A DNA stretch of 32,325 nt from Stemphylium vesicarium (taxonomy: Eukaryota; Ascomycota; Dothideomycetes; Pleosporales; Pleosporaceae), in assembly GCA_004380135.1 (NCBI GenBank), contig QXCR01000238.1, positions 1 to 32,325 on the forward strand, given 5' to 3'. A program made the position numbers and the translations under genes. The notes beneath the pieces are model-generated. The model made no database searches and was not told where the DNA came from. It saw nothing but the letters and a program-made list of their open reading frames with translations. How positions within the stretch are numbered: position 1 is the first letter of the stretch; each line of letters starts with the position of its first letter. Below, in pieces: positions 1 through 9,990 of the stretch.

Positions 1-83
1 ACTACACTTGCGCACCTTCCATCTAAGCTAGCTAAGCTAAACCTACGCCTCCACATTAATCGCAGAACAGAACAGAGCAGAAA

Positions 84-107
84 AACAACAACAACAACAA
101 CAACAAC
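84..107. repeat. (AAC)8 microsatellite
   Basis: Eight perfect AAC units lie just downstream of the stop codon of the minus-strand rhodopsin-domain gene, in its probable 3' UTR or flank. This is a simple repeat seen directly. Confidence 0.9.
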
Positions 108-116
108 AATAACGCC

Positions 117-140
117 AATAACGAAATAACGAAATAACGA
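117..140. repeat. Three tandem copies of octamer AATAACGA
   Basis: Three perfect head-to-tail copies of an 8-base unit lie 63 bases past the stop of the minus-strand gene. No function is evident; it is probably replication slippage. Confidence 0.9.
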
Positions 141-202
141 ATGCATAATCAACCTAAATCGCTCTCTTCGTAAATCACAAGCTCTTTTTCTTCTCCTTGA
201 TG

Positions 203-1870
203 TCATAATTTTTTATACTCTACTACTCTCGGCTCGCCCGTCCTAACCAGCGTGACAACCTGTACATCCGCCGTCTTAGCCACGCCCACACTCGTTCTAG
301 CAGCCGAATCAAAATCCGCATCCACATCCACATCCACATCCACATCGTCCTCTTCTTCCACACCCGAAAGACTATCATCATAATAACTCGTCACGCCCCT
401 CTCTTCCCCCATCCCAGCCACAGCCACAGCAACACCCAACCCCACATCCAGCGCCTGCCCCATCTCCGTTTCCCTAACCGTAAGCCGTTTCTCGCTCTCA
501 AAGTCCCACTTCCCACCCTTCTCTAGATCCTTGTCCATATCGCCATCGCCATCGCCATCGCCATCGGAGTCGAGGCTATCGAGCCCTTTCTCCTCCCCCC
601 AGCTACCGCGGTAACCCGGTAGCGTAGGGACTTCCGAGGGCGTGGAGGCGCGGCTGGGGCAGTGGAAGACTTGTTTGAGCAGGGGGGAGAGACAGGGGAG
701 GGAGGCGGCGAGGATGCCGACGTCGACTTCGATTTGGGACCATACTGGGACCCAGGCCCAGCCCCTTTGTGCGTGTTAGTGTGGGGCGGGAGTAGTGGTA
801 GGATGAGGGATACGTACCAACTGAAATCAGCTTCTTGCCAGCTACTTCCTGGGGAGACGGGACGGCCTGCCATGACGATTTCGCAGAGGCGCATGGTGCT
901 TGCTACGACAGGTATGAGGCCGATGGAGAGGATGACTGCCAGAGCCGCTAGGGAGATGTTTGTTAGTTCAATGTTCGGATATGGGGGGTTCGTCGTTGAT
1001 GATGGGGGCCTTACTGCGTTGTCTCCGGTTGAACTTCATTAGCCGTAGCAAGGGCAGCGGAAAGATGAGAAGCATGACATCGGTAACGACGTTGATGGCG
1101 CCGGATATGGTCATGAATTTCGCCACGTCGATGCACCCGCCTTCGTTAATGTTGGCGATGTCCCATACCCGGGATATGGGGACGCAGAGGAAGAGTTGGG
1201 ACTATTGTGCAAGGGACTTTGTTAGCACATGGTCATAGGAAACGATGATGCGCTTGTGTAGTGGAATCTTACCAAGAACGTGGATAGGCCGAATGCGGTC
1301 ATAAAGCCTGCTACTGCCCATACAGCGCGTCCCTGTATGATCCATGGTAGTCCCTGCTTCCCATATCCGATCCTGTAGTATAGGGCGAGGATGCTCATTT
1401 TCACAGCCCTGGGGTTACGTCAGCCACTGCACTACGCGTCGGGTAGAGTGGGAGTCGTACCAATTTGCAACAAAGTACGTCAGCATGTTTATCCACTGGT
1501 ACTATTTTGCTGTCAGTAAGTTTTCCATGTTCAATCTGGGGACAAGCCTACCATGAGCATATTGTCGAATTGCTCAATGTGCAACTCTGATGCATGCCGG
1601 CCTTGGCCATGCTCGACTTGCAGTATGATGGTGACTGTCTGGGCAGCTCCAAGGGTGACTGCAATGGCGATGAAGAGATCATCTAAGCCGAATTTCTTGA
1701 CAATGCAGCCTCGAGTGAAGCAGCTAGCTAAAGTCAGTAATGTACCGAGAATGCAAGAAGTCGACTGACCGGAGAGCAACGAATGTGACTGCAACACTAT
1801 ACATGGCCAAACTAACCCGACTAATGAGCGGGCCTTGGTCACGGCCCGTCGCAAATACGATGTGTCCCAT
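203..1870 (-). CDS. Rhodopsin-domain (Pth11-related) seven-TM integral membrane protein
   Basis: Seven exons on the minus strand: 1870-1770, 1723-1552, 1501-1461, 1408-1273, 1201-1015, 947-818 and 764-203, giving 442 aa. All six introns are 46-71 bp, start with GT, end in AG and keep phase. The first has TACTGAC and the fifth CTAACAAAC as likely branch sites. Family landmarks in order are the first TM followed by F-T-R and K-K-F-G-L-D-D (about residues 36-48), Y-Q-W-I-N-M-L and V-K-M-S-I-L-A-L-Y-Y-R (92-116), the loop C-x-P-x-S-x-V-W-D, N-V-V-T-D-V-M-L-L-I-F-P-L-P, and W-S-Q-I-E-V-D-V-G-I-L-A-A-S-L-P before the tail. These match the fungal rhodopsin-domain family, which holds Pth11-like receptor candidates and many orphans in the plasma membrane. 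The roughly 180-residue cytoplasmic tail carries Asp-Gly and Asp-Val repeats. The frame stays open upstream of 1870 but has no ATG there, which supports this start. Ligand and role are unknown. Confidence 0.85.
319..346. repeat. (CATCCA)4 coding hexanucleotide repeat
   Basis: Four perfect hexamers plus a partial fifth lie within the last exon of the rhodopsin-domain gene. On the minus strand they encode alternating Asp-Val, extending an acidic stretch in the C-terminal tail. Confidence 0.9.
541..564. repeat. (CGCCAT)4 coding hexanucleotide repeat
   Basis: Four perfect hexamers lie in the last exon of the rhodopsin-domain gene. They encode alternating Gly-Asp on the minus strand, a second, independent acidic dipeptide repeat in the same cytoplasmic tail. 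Confidence 0.9.
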
Positions 1871-4149
1871 TGCGTCCAGTGTACGTGATTGAGCGATACG
1901 AAATTGGGAATGCGGACATGGGGCTGCAGGTGTAATCACACGGCAGCGCAAGGGTTCAAGCAGTGGGAAAGAAACAGGAGAGAGCAAAAAGCAAGAAGCG
2001 AGAGGGCGATCAGCAAGGTAAGGAGGAACCCACACAGACGGGCCCTACACACATCTAATACAGATCTGAGTCGAGGGAAAAGAATTACGACACAGGCTGT
2101 GCAACAAGGCCGATCGGGACTGGTTTGCAAAAGGTTTCTGCGGCATGAATTTGACGCGGCACTACTTGAAACCCCAGTATGGCCCTTCCAGAAGCATGCC
2201 AAACAGCGCGCAAGAGAGACACGCGGCCTGTGCGCACACTCTGAACTTGGGTGTTGTGAGGTGGTGATGGTGTGACGAGCCCTGTCGCAGCAACGCCTCT
2301 CGAAACCTTGTTTAGACCCACGATCCCAGGAGCTCGGGCGTCGGGTACCTGTAGAAGGCCATGGTCTCAGGCACCGGCGATCCGAGAGAGGGTGGATGGT
2401 TCGAATGTTTGGTGTGATGGATTGCGATTGGACTCGAGGCTAACAAAACCGACGGGCCATCCCGGTGCTACTGGCGCTGGTGTGCATGAAAGGTCTCTTT
2501 TTCGCCTCGAAAATGACGGTTTGACAGCATGAATAGGAGATTCGCAGCCACGTGCTCGATGCTCGATTTGGAAAGCGTGTGCGTACGGATGTGCTAGTCT
2601 TCCGTCGCAGGCTCCCGGCTTTACCTTTGTTATCTGACGATCGCGATGGAAAGATGCGATCGATGAAGTTCGTCGCAGATAAACTTCAGCCGATTATTTT
2701 TTGCGACCTGGCGCATGTGAAGCGGATAAAAAGGAACAAATGATGTCCTTTTCATTGCACATTTGTCGTGATGATGGAATGTCGCTGTGGTTGTGGTGGT
2801 TCCGACTAAGGAGGTGAGTATTTGCACCTCCCCGACGACCGCCCGACAACAGCGGATGGGTGCGCGGGTGCTGAACATCGTTGATGACTTGCCACGAAGA
2901 AGCAACCTAATGATGCCATGGGTTTCAAATTTCCTGAGGTACAAATGCTATCACAATGATGCTCAACTTTAAACAGAAAGCTCATCTCGCAGAAACGATT
3001 GGATTGGGGAAGGCGCGCGGGGTTTGCTGCATGGCCGGGTGTCCAAGAATAAGGAAAGAAAGACCGGGTATCGAGATAAGCCAAGCCGGTGGAAAACGCG
3101 GGGTTTGCAGTGGGTTTGGCAATAGCGAACGATTAGGATACATATACAAGTGCGACTACTGCTCAAAGTGCGGAGAGCATACTCCCGGGGTGGCCTCTGA
3201 GGTGGTGGGCAGGATCAGGCACGTGAAATGATTGTCGGCTGCAGCGCTGGGTGCAGAGCCGCAGAGTCAGCGGGAAGCTACATGGAGTCGTGGATTTACG
3301 CTGAACAAACTATGTTCGGCTTATAAAGTTCGAAGAAGATGCTCGGAGGGCATCTCCGTCGTCTAGAGGTTGAATGCGGAGGATCGCTGTGGAGGAAGCC
3401 TGATGAGGCTACGGGTGGCTGGCGAGGCCGTTGTGACGGGCCATGTTGCAGACCTAGCGCTGATTTACAGACGTTGCACTCACGTCACTCTTGAAGCTTG
3501 AAGAAACCCCGCGACGGCCATGAAGACTCGGAAGCGGCGAGCATGCCCGGCTGGCGGCGTGTGGAGCTGCATGATGCCACTGCAAGACACACACGAAGGA
3601 TTCATTGCAACCACCACGCTGGACCAAGACGGCTACAGCTCCCAAGCCCTCTGCATCTGCCCTGTGTCTTGCCCAACGAAACAGGGAAGCCGCAACCCAA
3701 TAGTCCAGCCGCTCCTTCCCTGAGCGCAGCCTCAACACTTTATCGCCTTCCTCGGAACGACAAAGCACGACAGGCCCCATCGCGCGACAAACAGGTGCTT
3801 CCCTCTGCCACTGCAGCTGCCATCGGCATCCTATCAGCCCATTGCACACAGTAAGCTGCCGCCCTCGTCTCGACTGACTCTCGCAAACCCCCTCCTCTGT
3901 ACTACTCCTACTTCCTTGTCTCGCCGTTGAATGAGGGAGCACACCCATTCCCACCATTTACAGGCTTTCTGGCCTCACCGTACCCCATCATCTTCAACCA
4001 CTGACGATATCCCTCATCCAGCAGACCCTACCTTTACCCATCAGAGGCCACGCCTGGTCCGTCACTCCACCGACCCTATAACCATTCACACGCTCATCTC
4101 TTCGCTCCCAGTCTTCTCCTCTTGGGCTGGCATAGCCTCCAAGGTCATC
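1871..4149. other. Divergent intergenic region, no gene recognised
   Basis: About 2.3 kb separate the divergent starts of the rhodopsin-domain gene and the glycogen-binding-domain gene. The open frames here are short, overlap on both strands and show no family motif or coherent intron structure. I saw no complete tRNA or 5S rRNA. From about 3840 the plus strand becomes pyrimidine-rich, as expected for a promoter and 5' UTR of the downstream gene. An in-frame ATG at 3931 could extend that gene. Confidence 0.6.
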
Positions 4150-6577
4150 ATGGCCACGGACGCGACCATTACCTTTTCCCAGACGGGTGTGCAGCCGCCC
4201 GTCTATGTCACCACCTCCCTCAGTGGATGGGCTCCGCTAGAGATGGACGCAGAAGAAGACCAGGCAAACCCGGGCAACCTTGTCTTCACCAAAACGTTCA
4301 AGAATGTTGCCCAGGGAAGCTATCAATACAAGATTCGCCTTGGTGAAGATCACTGGATTCTGGATGAGTCCAAGGAAACGGGTATGTTTGCTAGGATATT
4401 CACTCCTGCATCCGCTGACACCTCATAGCTGCCGATGACCAGGGCATCCACAACAACGTCATCCATGTCGAGCCTGCCAATGACGCCAAGTCTGGCACAT
4501 CCATCCCAGGTGCCACCCACGAACCAGTCTCGAAGCCAGTCGACAACCGCAAAGACAGCACCATGGACCAAGATCAATTGCCTAGTGTTCCAGTCCCTTT
4601 TGTGGTAGTGGACAAGACGGATGATAGACCTGCGTATGGAGACGACTTTAGTGAGGATGCCACCGCTGCTCAGAAGGTTGCCCACGACATGAGAGCTGCA
4701 GATGCATCTCCCGACAAACTCAACATCGCGCCCAAGCACCACATCGAGCCCGGCACCGATGAGGAGCAAGCAGCACCCTTATTCCGCCACGAATCTTTCC
4801 AAGCCGAAGAGCCACCGCCAGTACCATCAATGGACACCATTGATGAGGAGTCTACACAGTCCTCAGCCGATCATACCAGTTCTGGAGATGCCATGGACAC
4901 ACCATCCGAGGTAGACGAAGGTGACGAGCTGAATCTTGCGCCCTTGCTCAGCCATGAAACAGGCATCAGAGATAAGAACAACGAGATTGCCGGCGGACCA
5001 CTGTTCCCTCACGAAGCAGAGTCTGACAAGGACGATGCTGAAAAAGCCCCGATCTTCTCGCACGAGACCGATTTGCATGATGACAGTGGCATCGCGACCG
5101 ACTCTGACGGTGGAGACGAATTGGACCGCTACCCATTACTATCGCACGAAAGTGGTTTCTCGGATTATAAGGCAAGCGAGATCGTAACTAAGAGTGATTA
5201 TCCCGCCGAAGAAGAGCCGCAGCATTACGGTCCTTATGGTGATGACGAATCCGATGACTACCCAGAGGGAGACGACGATGCGCCTCTTCTTCCTCATGAG
5301 CGCGAAGCCCCAGTTCCCGATAAGCCCGGTTCTGACTATTCCCAAGACGACGCCCCATTTTCGCTCGAAAAACAGCCTACTTTCGGTTATGAGACTGACG
5401 ACGCGAGGAACCTATTCAGCGGGCCTGGGCGACATGATATGTGGAGGACACGCACAAACAGTAATCTTCCTCATAGAATGCCGCGGACAGACGCCGAAGA
5501 CGAAGACCTGAACGATCCCTCGTTAGAGCGCTTTCCTACCAACCGTGATCTAATCTTTGAACGCGTCGCATCGATTGGCGTCAGCCTCCCGGAGGATGAA
5601 TCAACGCATGAGCAGCCTAATTCGCCGCAGCCATCTGTCTTATCGCAAGCATGTTCTTCAGTCGATCTGGCACCGGTCAAGTCATATGCCTCTTTGGCAT
5701 CTGTGCCAGAGGCGGACGATAGCGATGAGGATGACGAGGAAAATCGAGATGTCGACAGCCTGCCGTCGCCTGTTTACATAGGCCGAAACGCCATTCGGAT
5801 GTCTAGTTCACCATCAGGCCTCGCCCGCGATCCGCACGCTACGCCTGTACCCGGCGAGAACAAGCAGCTTGGCGACATCATGCAGACTAGAGACGATTCA
5901 GAAGACCATACACGGGAATCCAGTAGCGAAGCCGAAAGTGTCAACAAGCACGATGGGGCGAAAGATACAACGTATGCTGCCAATGCCTTTCGCGACGCCA
6001 TCTCCACACCAACCAAAGTCATGAGCTCTGCAACATCCCCTGTCACGTCTGAATTCAAGACCACCACTGAGGCAGCCGATCAAGTCGCCCATCTAGACTC
6101 GGATCTCCGACAGCGCAGGGCTGTAGTCGAGGAATCCTCACAAAAAGAAGACGCAAAGTCGCCCACTATCAGCGACACCAAGGACAAAGTCGCCAAAGCA
6201 GTATCCTCCTCCGCTCTTGCACAACAGCCCGACAACAACAAAGACGACGACAACCTCCTCCAACACTTCTTCCGCGTCGTGTTTGGGTCCGTAGGTCGCT
6301 TCTTGACCGCCTGCGTCGGCGATCGGAAACGAGCCAGGTGAGCCCACAACCTCTTTCCTTTTCTTCTCCTTTGGGGACCACCACCCTGAGTATGTAGCTC
6401 GTGGCGTCTCACACGCCCCCCCCCCCTCTCTCTCTCCTTCACACATCCCTTTTTCTCTGACATGTTCCCGTCGACTGACATGGTCTTTTGCTAACATGGC
6501 CTCTCTCTTCCAGTGCCTCGGCAATCTTCCTCGGTGGCGCCGTCGCTGCGTACTATTATGTGGCTGTAGCTTCGTAA
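4150..6577 (+). CDS. AMPK1-type glycogen-binding (CBM48-like) domain protein with C-terminal membrane anchor
   Basis: Three exons, 4150-4381, 4429-6337 and 6514-6577, encode 734 aa with phase kept across both introns. Residues about 5-90 resemble the early-set AMPK1-CBM fold, with V-Y-V-T-T-S-L-S-G-W near the start, F-T-K-T-F followed by G-S-Y-Q-Y-K-I-R, then D-H-W-I-L-D and N-N-V-I-H-V. In known proteins this fold binds glycogen or starch-like glucans, or serves as a scaffold domain. Residues about 95-685 are acidic and disordered and hold six copies of P-[LI]-[LF]-x-H-E, with the Pro at residues 194, 249, 268, 285, 313 and 363. The end has a hydrophobic helix (about 685-706), a basic D-R-K-R-A-R, and a last-exon segment I-F-L-G-G-A-V-A-A-Y-Y-Y-V-A-V-A-S that looks like a tail anchor. 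No kinase domain is present. The partner and the membrane are unknown. The ATG at 4150 starts right at the domain; an in-frame ATG at 3931 is the alternative. Confidence 0.8.
6416..6436. repeat. C11 run followed by CT repeat inside the last intron
   Basis: Eleven consecutive C residues run into a TC dinucleotide tract within the 176-bp final intron (6338-6513) of the glycogen-binding-domain gene. That intron is clearly longer than most others in the window. The tract could affect splicing or simply be slippage-prone. Confidence 0.8.
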
Positions 6578-7519
6578 CCCACTTCTCTCTCTCTTTCAAA
6601 AACTAGGGCAAAAAGACTGGCATGCTTTTCCTCTTTGTTTCTCTTTCTGGTCCGCGGGAGCCCTTAGACTGTATGATAACGACGGAAACAACGAATCACG
6701 TTTTAATGATGGGGGCAAGTTTGTTTTTTTGTGTGTGTTCGTTGTTGACACACTGTGGGGCGCGTTTTTACATTGCATTTTCTCTCTCTCTTTCTCCTCC
6801 TCTTCTTCATCTTCTTCTTCTTCTTCTTGGCCGTCGCCGTAATGACAAATACCTTTCTCATCCATATACATCTTGACTTTGGTGAAAATCTCACGCCATG
6901 GCTCGTCGTGATACTTGATACGACAAAAAAAAACGTGCACGTTGGAAAAATTCAGAAGAATCTCTGGCTCGTGGATGGGTTCAAATTACATGGAAATTTT
7001 CCACGGCATGGGGCGTTGTTGTCAAGGCCACCACCACCACGACGCTGGACACATGCAAGTCACGCATACCCATCACTAGCAACTCAACGTAACCGCTTTT
7101 ATTTGGTCATCGCCAGTTCGTATTTATTTGTTCGAAAAGCTTTCAAAGAGTTTTCCTACCCCTTGTCTCATCACGCCTTCACCAAGAAAATATGGGTAGA
7201 ATGCAGGTTTCAAAATGTGACATGATTTGTATTTGGTTGTGGTTTCTGGATAAAGGTTTCATACTCGTAATCTCATTTCGTGTACATGTATATCCTATCT
7301 GCCTATTCCTACAGCACGCTATCTAGGTATCAAGTCTATCAAACAATCGTCAGTGAGTGGACACAAACCAACGAAGCATGCTTTTGTATTTTACTTTCGG
7401 TTGCCCACAAGAGATGTATGCATGTGTGTGTTTGTGTGTGTGCAAGGAGTGGGTATAGAAGGTAGTAGAGCATGCAAGAACAAACACTTTTGGAAAAGCC
7501 AGCTTCGTTTGTGACATCT
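6578..7519. other. Convergent intergenic region with simple repeats
   Basis: This holds the 3' flanks of two converging genes, the glycogen-binding-domain gene and catalase-peroxidase. It is rich in low-complexity tracts: CT repeats near 6780, (CTT)6 at 6811-6828, a poly-A run near 6925, and GT repeats at 7423-7442. No gene or structured RNA was recognised. Open frames here are simple-repeat translations. Confidence 0.7.
7423..7442. repeat. Imperfect (TG)n microsatellite
   Basis: Two short TG runs are separated by TT, in the 3' flank of the catalase-peroxidase gene. Confidence 0.8.
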
Positions 7520-9900
7520 CTACAAACGAGGCCTGCTTGTGACGCTCGATTGTGCACTCACCGACTTGTTCTTGAGATCGAAGCGGTCGTTGTTCATGAT
7601 CTTCTCCCAGCCAGCTACAAACTCCTTGACGAACTTGTCCGTGTTGTCGGGTGAGGCGTACGTCTCGGCAACGGCGCGCAGCTCAGGGTGAGCACCAAAG
7701 ACGAGGTCGTGACGGGTGGCGGTCCACTTCTTCTGGCCAGACTTGCGGTCGACACCCTCGTAGAACTCCTTGCTGGCATCGGTGGCCTTCCACTCGGTGT
7801 TGTTGTCAAGGAGGTTGATGAAGAAATCGTTGGTAAGCTGACCGGGGCGCTTGGTGAAGACACCGTGTGATGAGCCGTCCCAGTTGGCGTTCAATGCACG
7901 CATACCACCAGTGAGGACAACCATCTCGGGCGCAGTAAGCCTGAGGAGGTGGGCCTTATCGACATCGAGTTGCTCGGTGCGGACACGCTCAGTACCCTTG
8001 CCGTAGTTACGGAAACCATCGGTGACTGGCTCGAGGTGCTCGAAAGACTGGGCGTCGGTCTGCTCCTGGGTGGCATCGGTGCGGCCGGGCGCGAAAGGAA
8101 CGGATACACCAGCAGCCTTCTCAACGGCGGCAGTACCGGCCAGGACAATCAAGTCAGCCAGAGAAACCTTCTTGCTGCCGCTGTTGAACTTGGACTGAAC
8201 GCCCTCAAGAGCCTTGAGAACCTCGGCCAGCTCCTTGGGGTTGTTGACCTCCCAGTCCTTCTGGGGAGCGAGGCGAATGCGGGCGCCGTTGGCACCACCA
8301 CGCTTGTCGCTACCACGGAAGGAAGCAGCTGAAGCCCAGGCAGTGCGGATGAGCTTAGCGGGCTCGATGCCAGCATCGAGGACCTGCTTCTTAAGGGCCT
8401 GGATATCAGAGTCGCCAATGATCTCGCCCTCAGGTTGGGGGACGGGGTCTTCCCAGATGAGGACCTCCTTGGGGACCTCGGGACCGAGCCACCTGGAGCG
8501 GGGGCCCATGTCACGGTGGAGAAGCTTGAACCAGGCACGAACGAAGGTGTCGTGAAGCTCCTCGGGGTGGTCAAGCCAGCGACGGGTGATCTTCTCGTAG
8601 GCAGGGTCCATGCGCATCGACAAGTCAGTGGTAAGCATCCTGGGCTTGTGCTTCTTGTTCTGGTCGTAGGCATCTGGGATGATGGTCTCGTCGGTCTTAG
8701 CGACCCACTGGTTGGCACCAGCAGGGCTCTTCTCGAGCTCCCACTCGAACTTGTAGAGGTACTCGAGGTACTTGTTGCTCCACTTGGTGGGTGTGCCGGT
8801 CCAGGTGACCTCAAGACCACTGGTGATGGTGTCGGGGCCATTGCCGCGGCCATGCTTGTTCATCCAGCCGAAGCCCTGTGTGGAGAGGTCCTCAGAGTTG
8901 GGGTCTGGGCCAGTGTTCTCGGTGGGAGCAGCGCCGTGTGTCTTTCCGAAAGAGTGGCCTCCTACGATGAGGGCAGCGGTTTCTTCGTCGTTCATAGCCA
9001 TGCGGCCGAAGGTTGTGCGGATGTCGTGGGCGGCAGCGACTGGGTCGGGTACACCCTCGGGACCTGGAAGTGTTAGTCATGGGCAGACGGCTGAAGTCGA
9101 AGAGCTACTCACCCTCTGGGTTCACGTAGATGAGACCCATGTGTGCGGCAGCCAATGGCTTCTCGAGGTTTCTCGATGTGTGAGGGTCCTTGGAGTCGAC
9201 CTTGTGCTGGTCACCGTCCATGATGCCCTGGCCTTGGACACCCTTTGCACCGTCGGCGTAACGAACATCGCTACCGAGCCACTCGGTCTCGCCACCCCAG
9301 TAGACGGACTCGTCAGACTGGAAGGTGTCGGCACGTCCACCAGCGAAACCAAAGGTTGGGCAGCCCATGGATTCAAGAGCGACGTTTCCGGTGAGGAGCA
9401 TGAGGTCAGCCCATGAGATCTTGTTGCCATACTTTTGCTTGATGGGCCAGAGGAGCCGGCGAGCCTTGTCGAGGGAGACATTGTCGGGCCAGGCGTTGAG
9501 AGGAGCAAAACGCTGCTGTCCCTCACCACCGCCACCACGGCCATCGGTGACGCGGTATGTTCCAGCGGAGTGCCATGCCATTCGGATGCTGTTGCGATTG
9601 TTAGAAGTGAAGGCGCAGGTCAATTGAGAAGTAAACTTACAAGAGGCCGCCGTAGTGACCAAAGTCGGCAGGCCACCAGTCCTGAGAGTCGGTCATCAAG
9701 GCATTGATGTCCTTCTTGAGCGCATCGTAGTCAAGCTTCTTGAACTCCTCGGCGTAGTTGAAGTCAGGGCCGAGAGGGTTCTGTCTGGGGTCGTGTTGGC
9801 GCAGAATGTTTGTTCTGAGCTGGTTTGGCCACCAGTCGGCGTTGCTAGTACCGGCGCCAGCAACGTTGGCCGCCTTTACGGGACACTCGCCTTTAGACAT
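7520..9900 (-). CDS. katG: Catalase-peroxidase (bifunctional heme hydroperoxidase)
   Basis: Three exons on the minus strand, 9900-9641, 9588-9113 and 9063-7520, encode 759 aa, slightly longer than the usual roughly 740. The enzyme breaks down hydrogen peroxide by catalase and peroxidase cycles using heme. Distal residues are Arg89, Trp92 and His93 in R-M-A-W-H-S-A-G. The Met-Tyr-Trp cross-link that KatGs need for catalase activity is intact: Trp92, Tyr241 (I-Y-V-N-P-E-G-P) and Met267 (R-M-A-M-N-D). The proximal heme ligand is His282 in G-G-H-S-F-G-K-T-H-G. The Tyr241-Met267 and Tyr241-His282 spacings of 26 and 41 equal those of the mycobacterial enzyme. The second, peroxidase-like C-terminal half is complete. 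No signal peptide is seen, fitting the intracellular fungal KatG1 group. The last 17 residues after D-R-F-D-L are a lineage-specific tail, and a GTGAGT donor-like site lies inside it, so the exact C-terminus is uncertain. The first intron has a CTAAC branch site. Confidence 0.95.
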
Positions 9901-9983
9901 GATGAATGGATGAGTGTTGTGTTTTGGAGAGGGTATGTTTGAAAAACAAACTGCAGAGCTCGTTGTCGGGAGCGATATCTGGG

Positions 9984-9990
9984 TATATAA
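9984..9990 (-). promoter_or_regulatory. Probable TATA box of katG
   Basis: TATATA on the minus strand lies about 85 bases upstream of the catalase-peroxidase ATG at 9900. An AGGGG stress-element-like pentamer on the same strand (10034-10038) lies about 45 bases further upstream. The role is inferred from position only. Confidence 0.5.

Noticed and set aside
3340..3400. Stretch resembling part of a tRNA (TCCGTCGTCTAGAGGTTGAA)
   Set aside because: No complete A and B boxes with the right spacing, and no acceptor-stem pairing that I could find.
3454..3957. 167-codon open frame on the minus strand upstream of the glycogen-binding-domain gene
   Set aside because: Composition is shuffled, with no domain or splice context. 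It overlaps the likely promoter and leader of the plus-strand gene.
8435..9416. Long open frames (over 200 codons) on the plus strand within katG
   Set aside because: They are antisense shadows of the GC-rich katG coding sequence. The katG reading is confirmed by catalytic motifs throughout.
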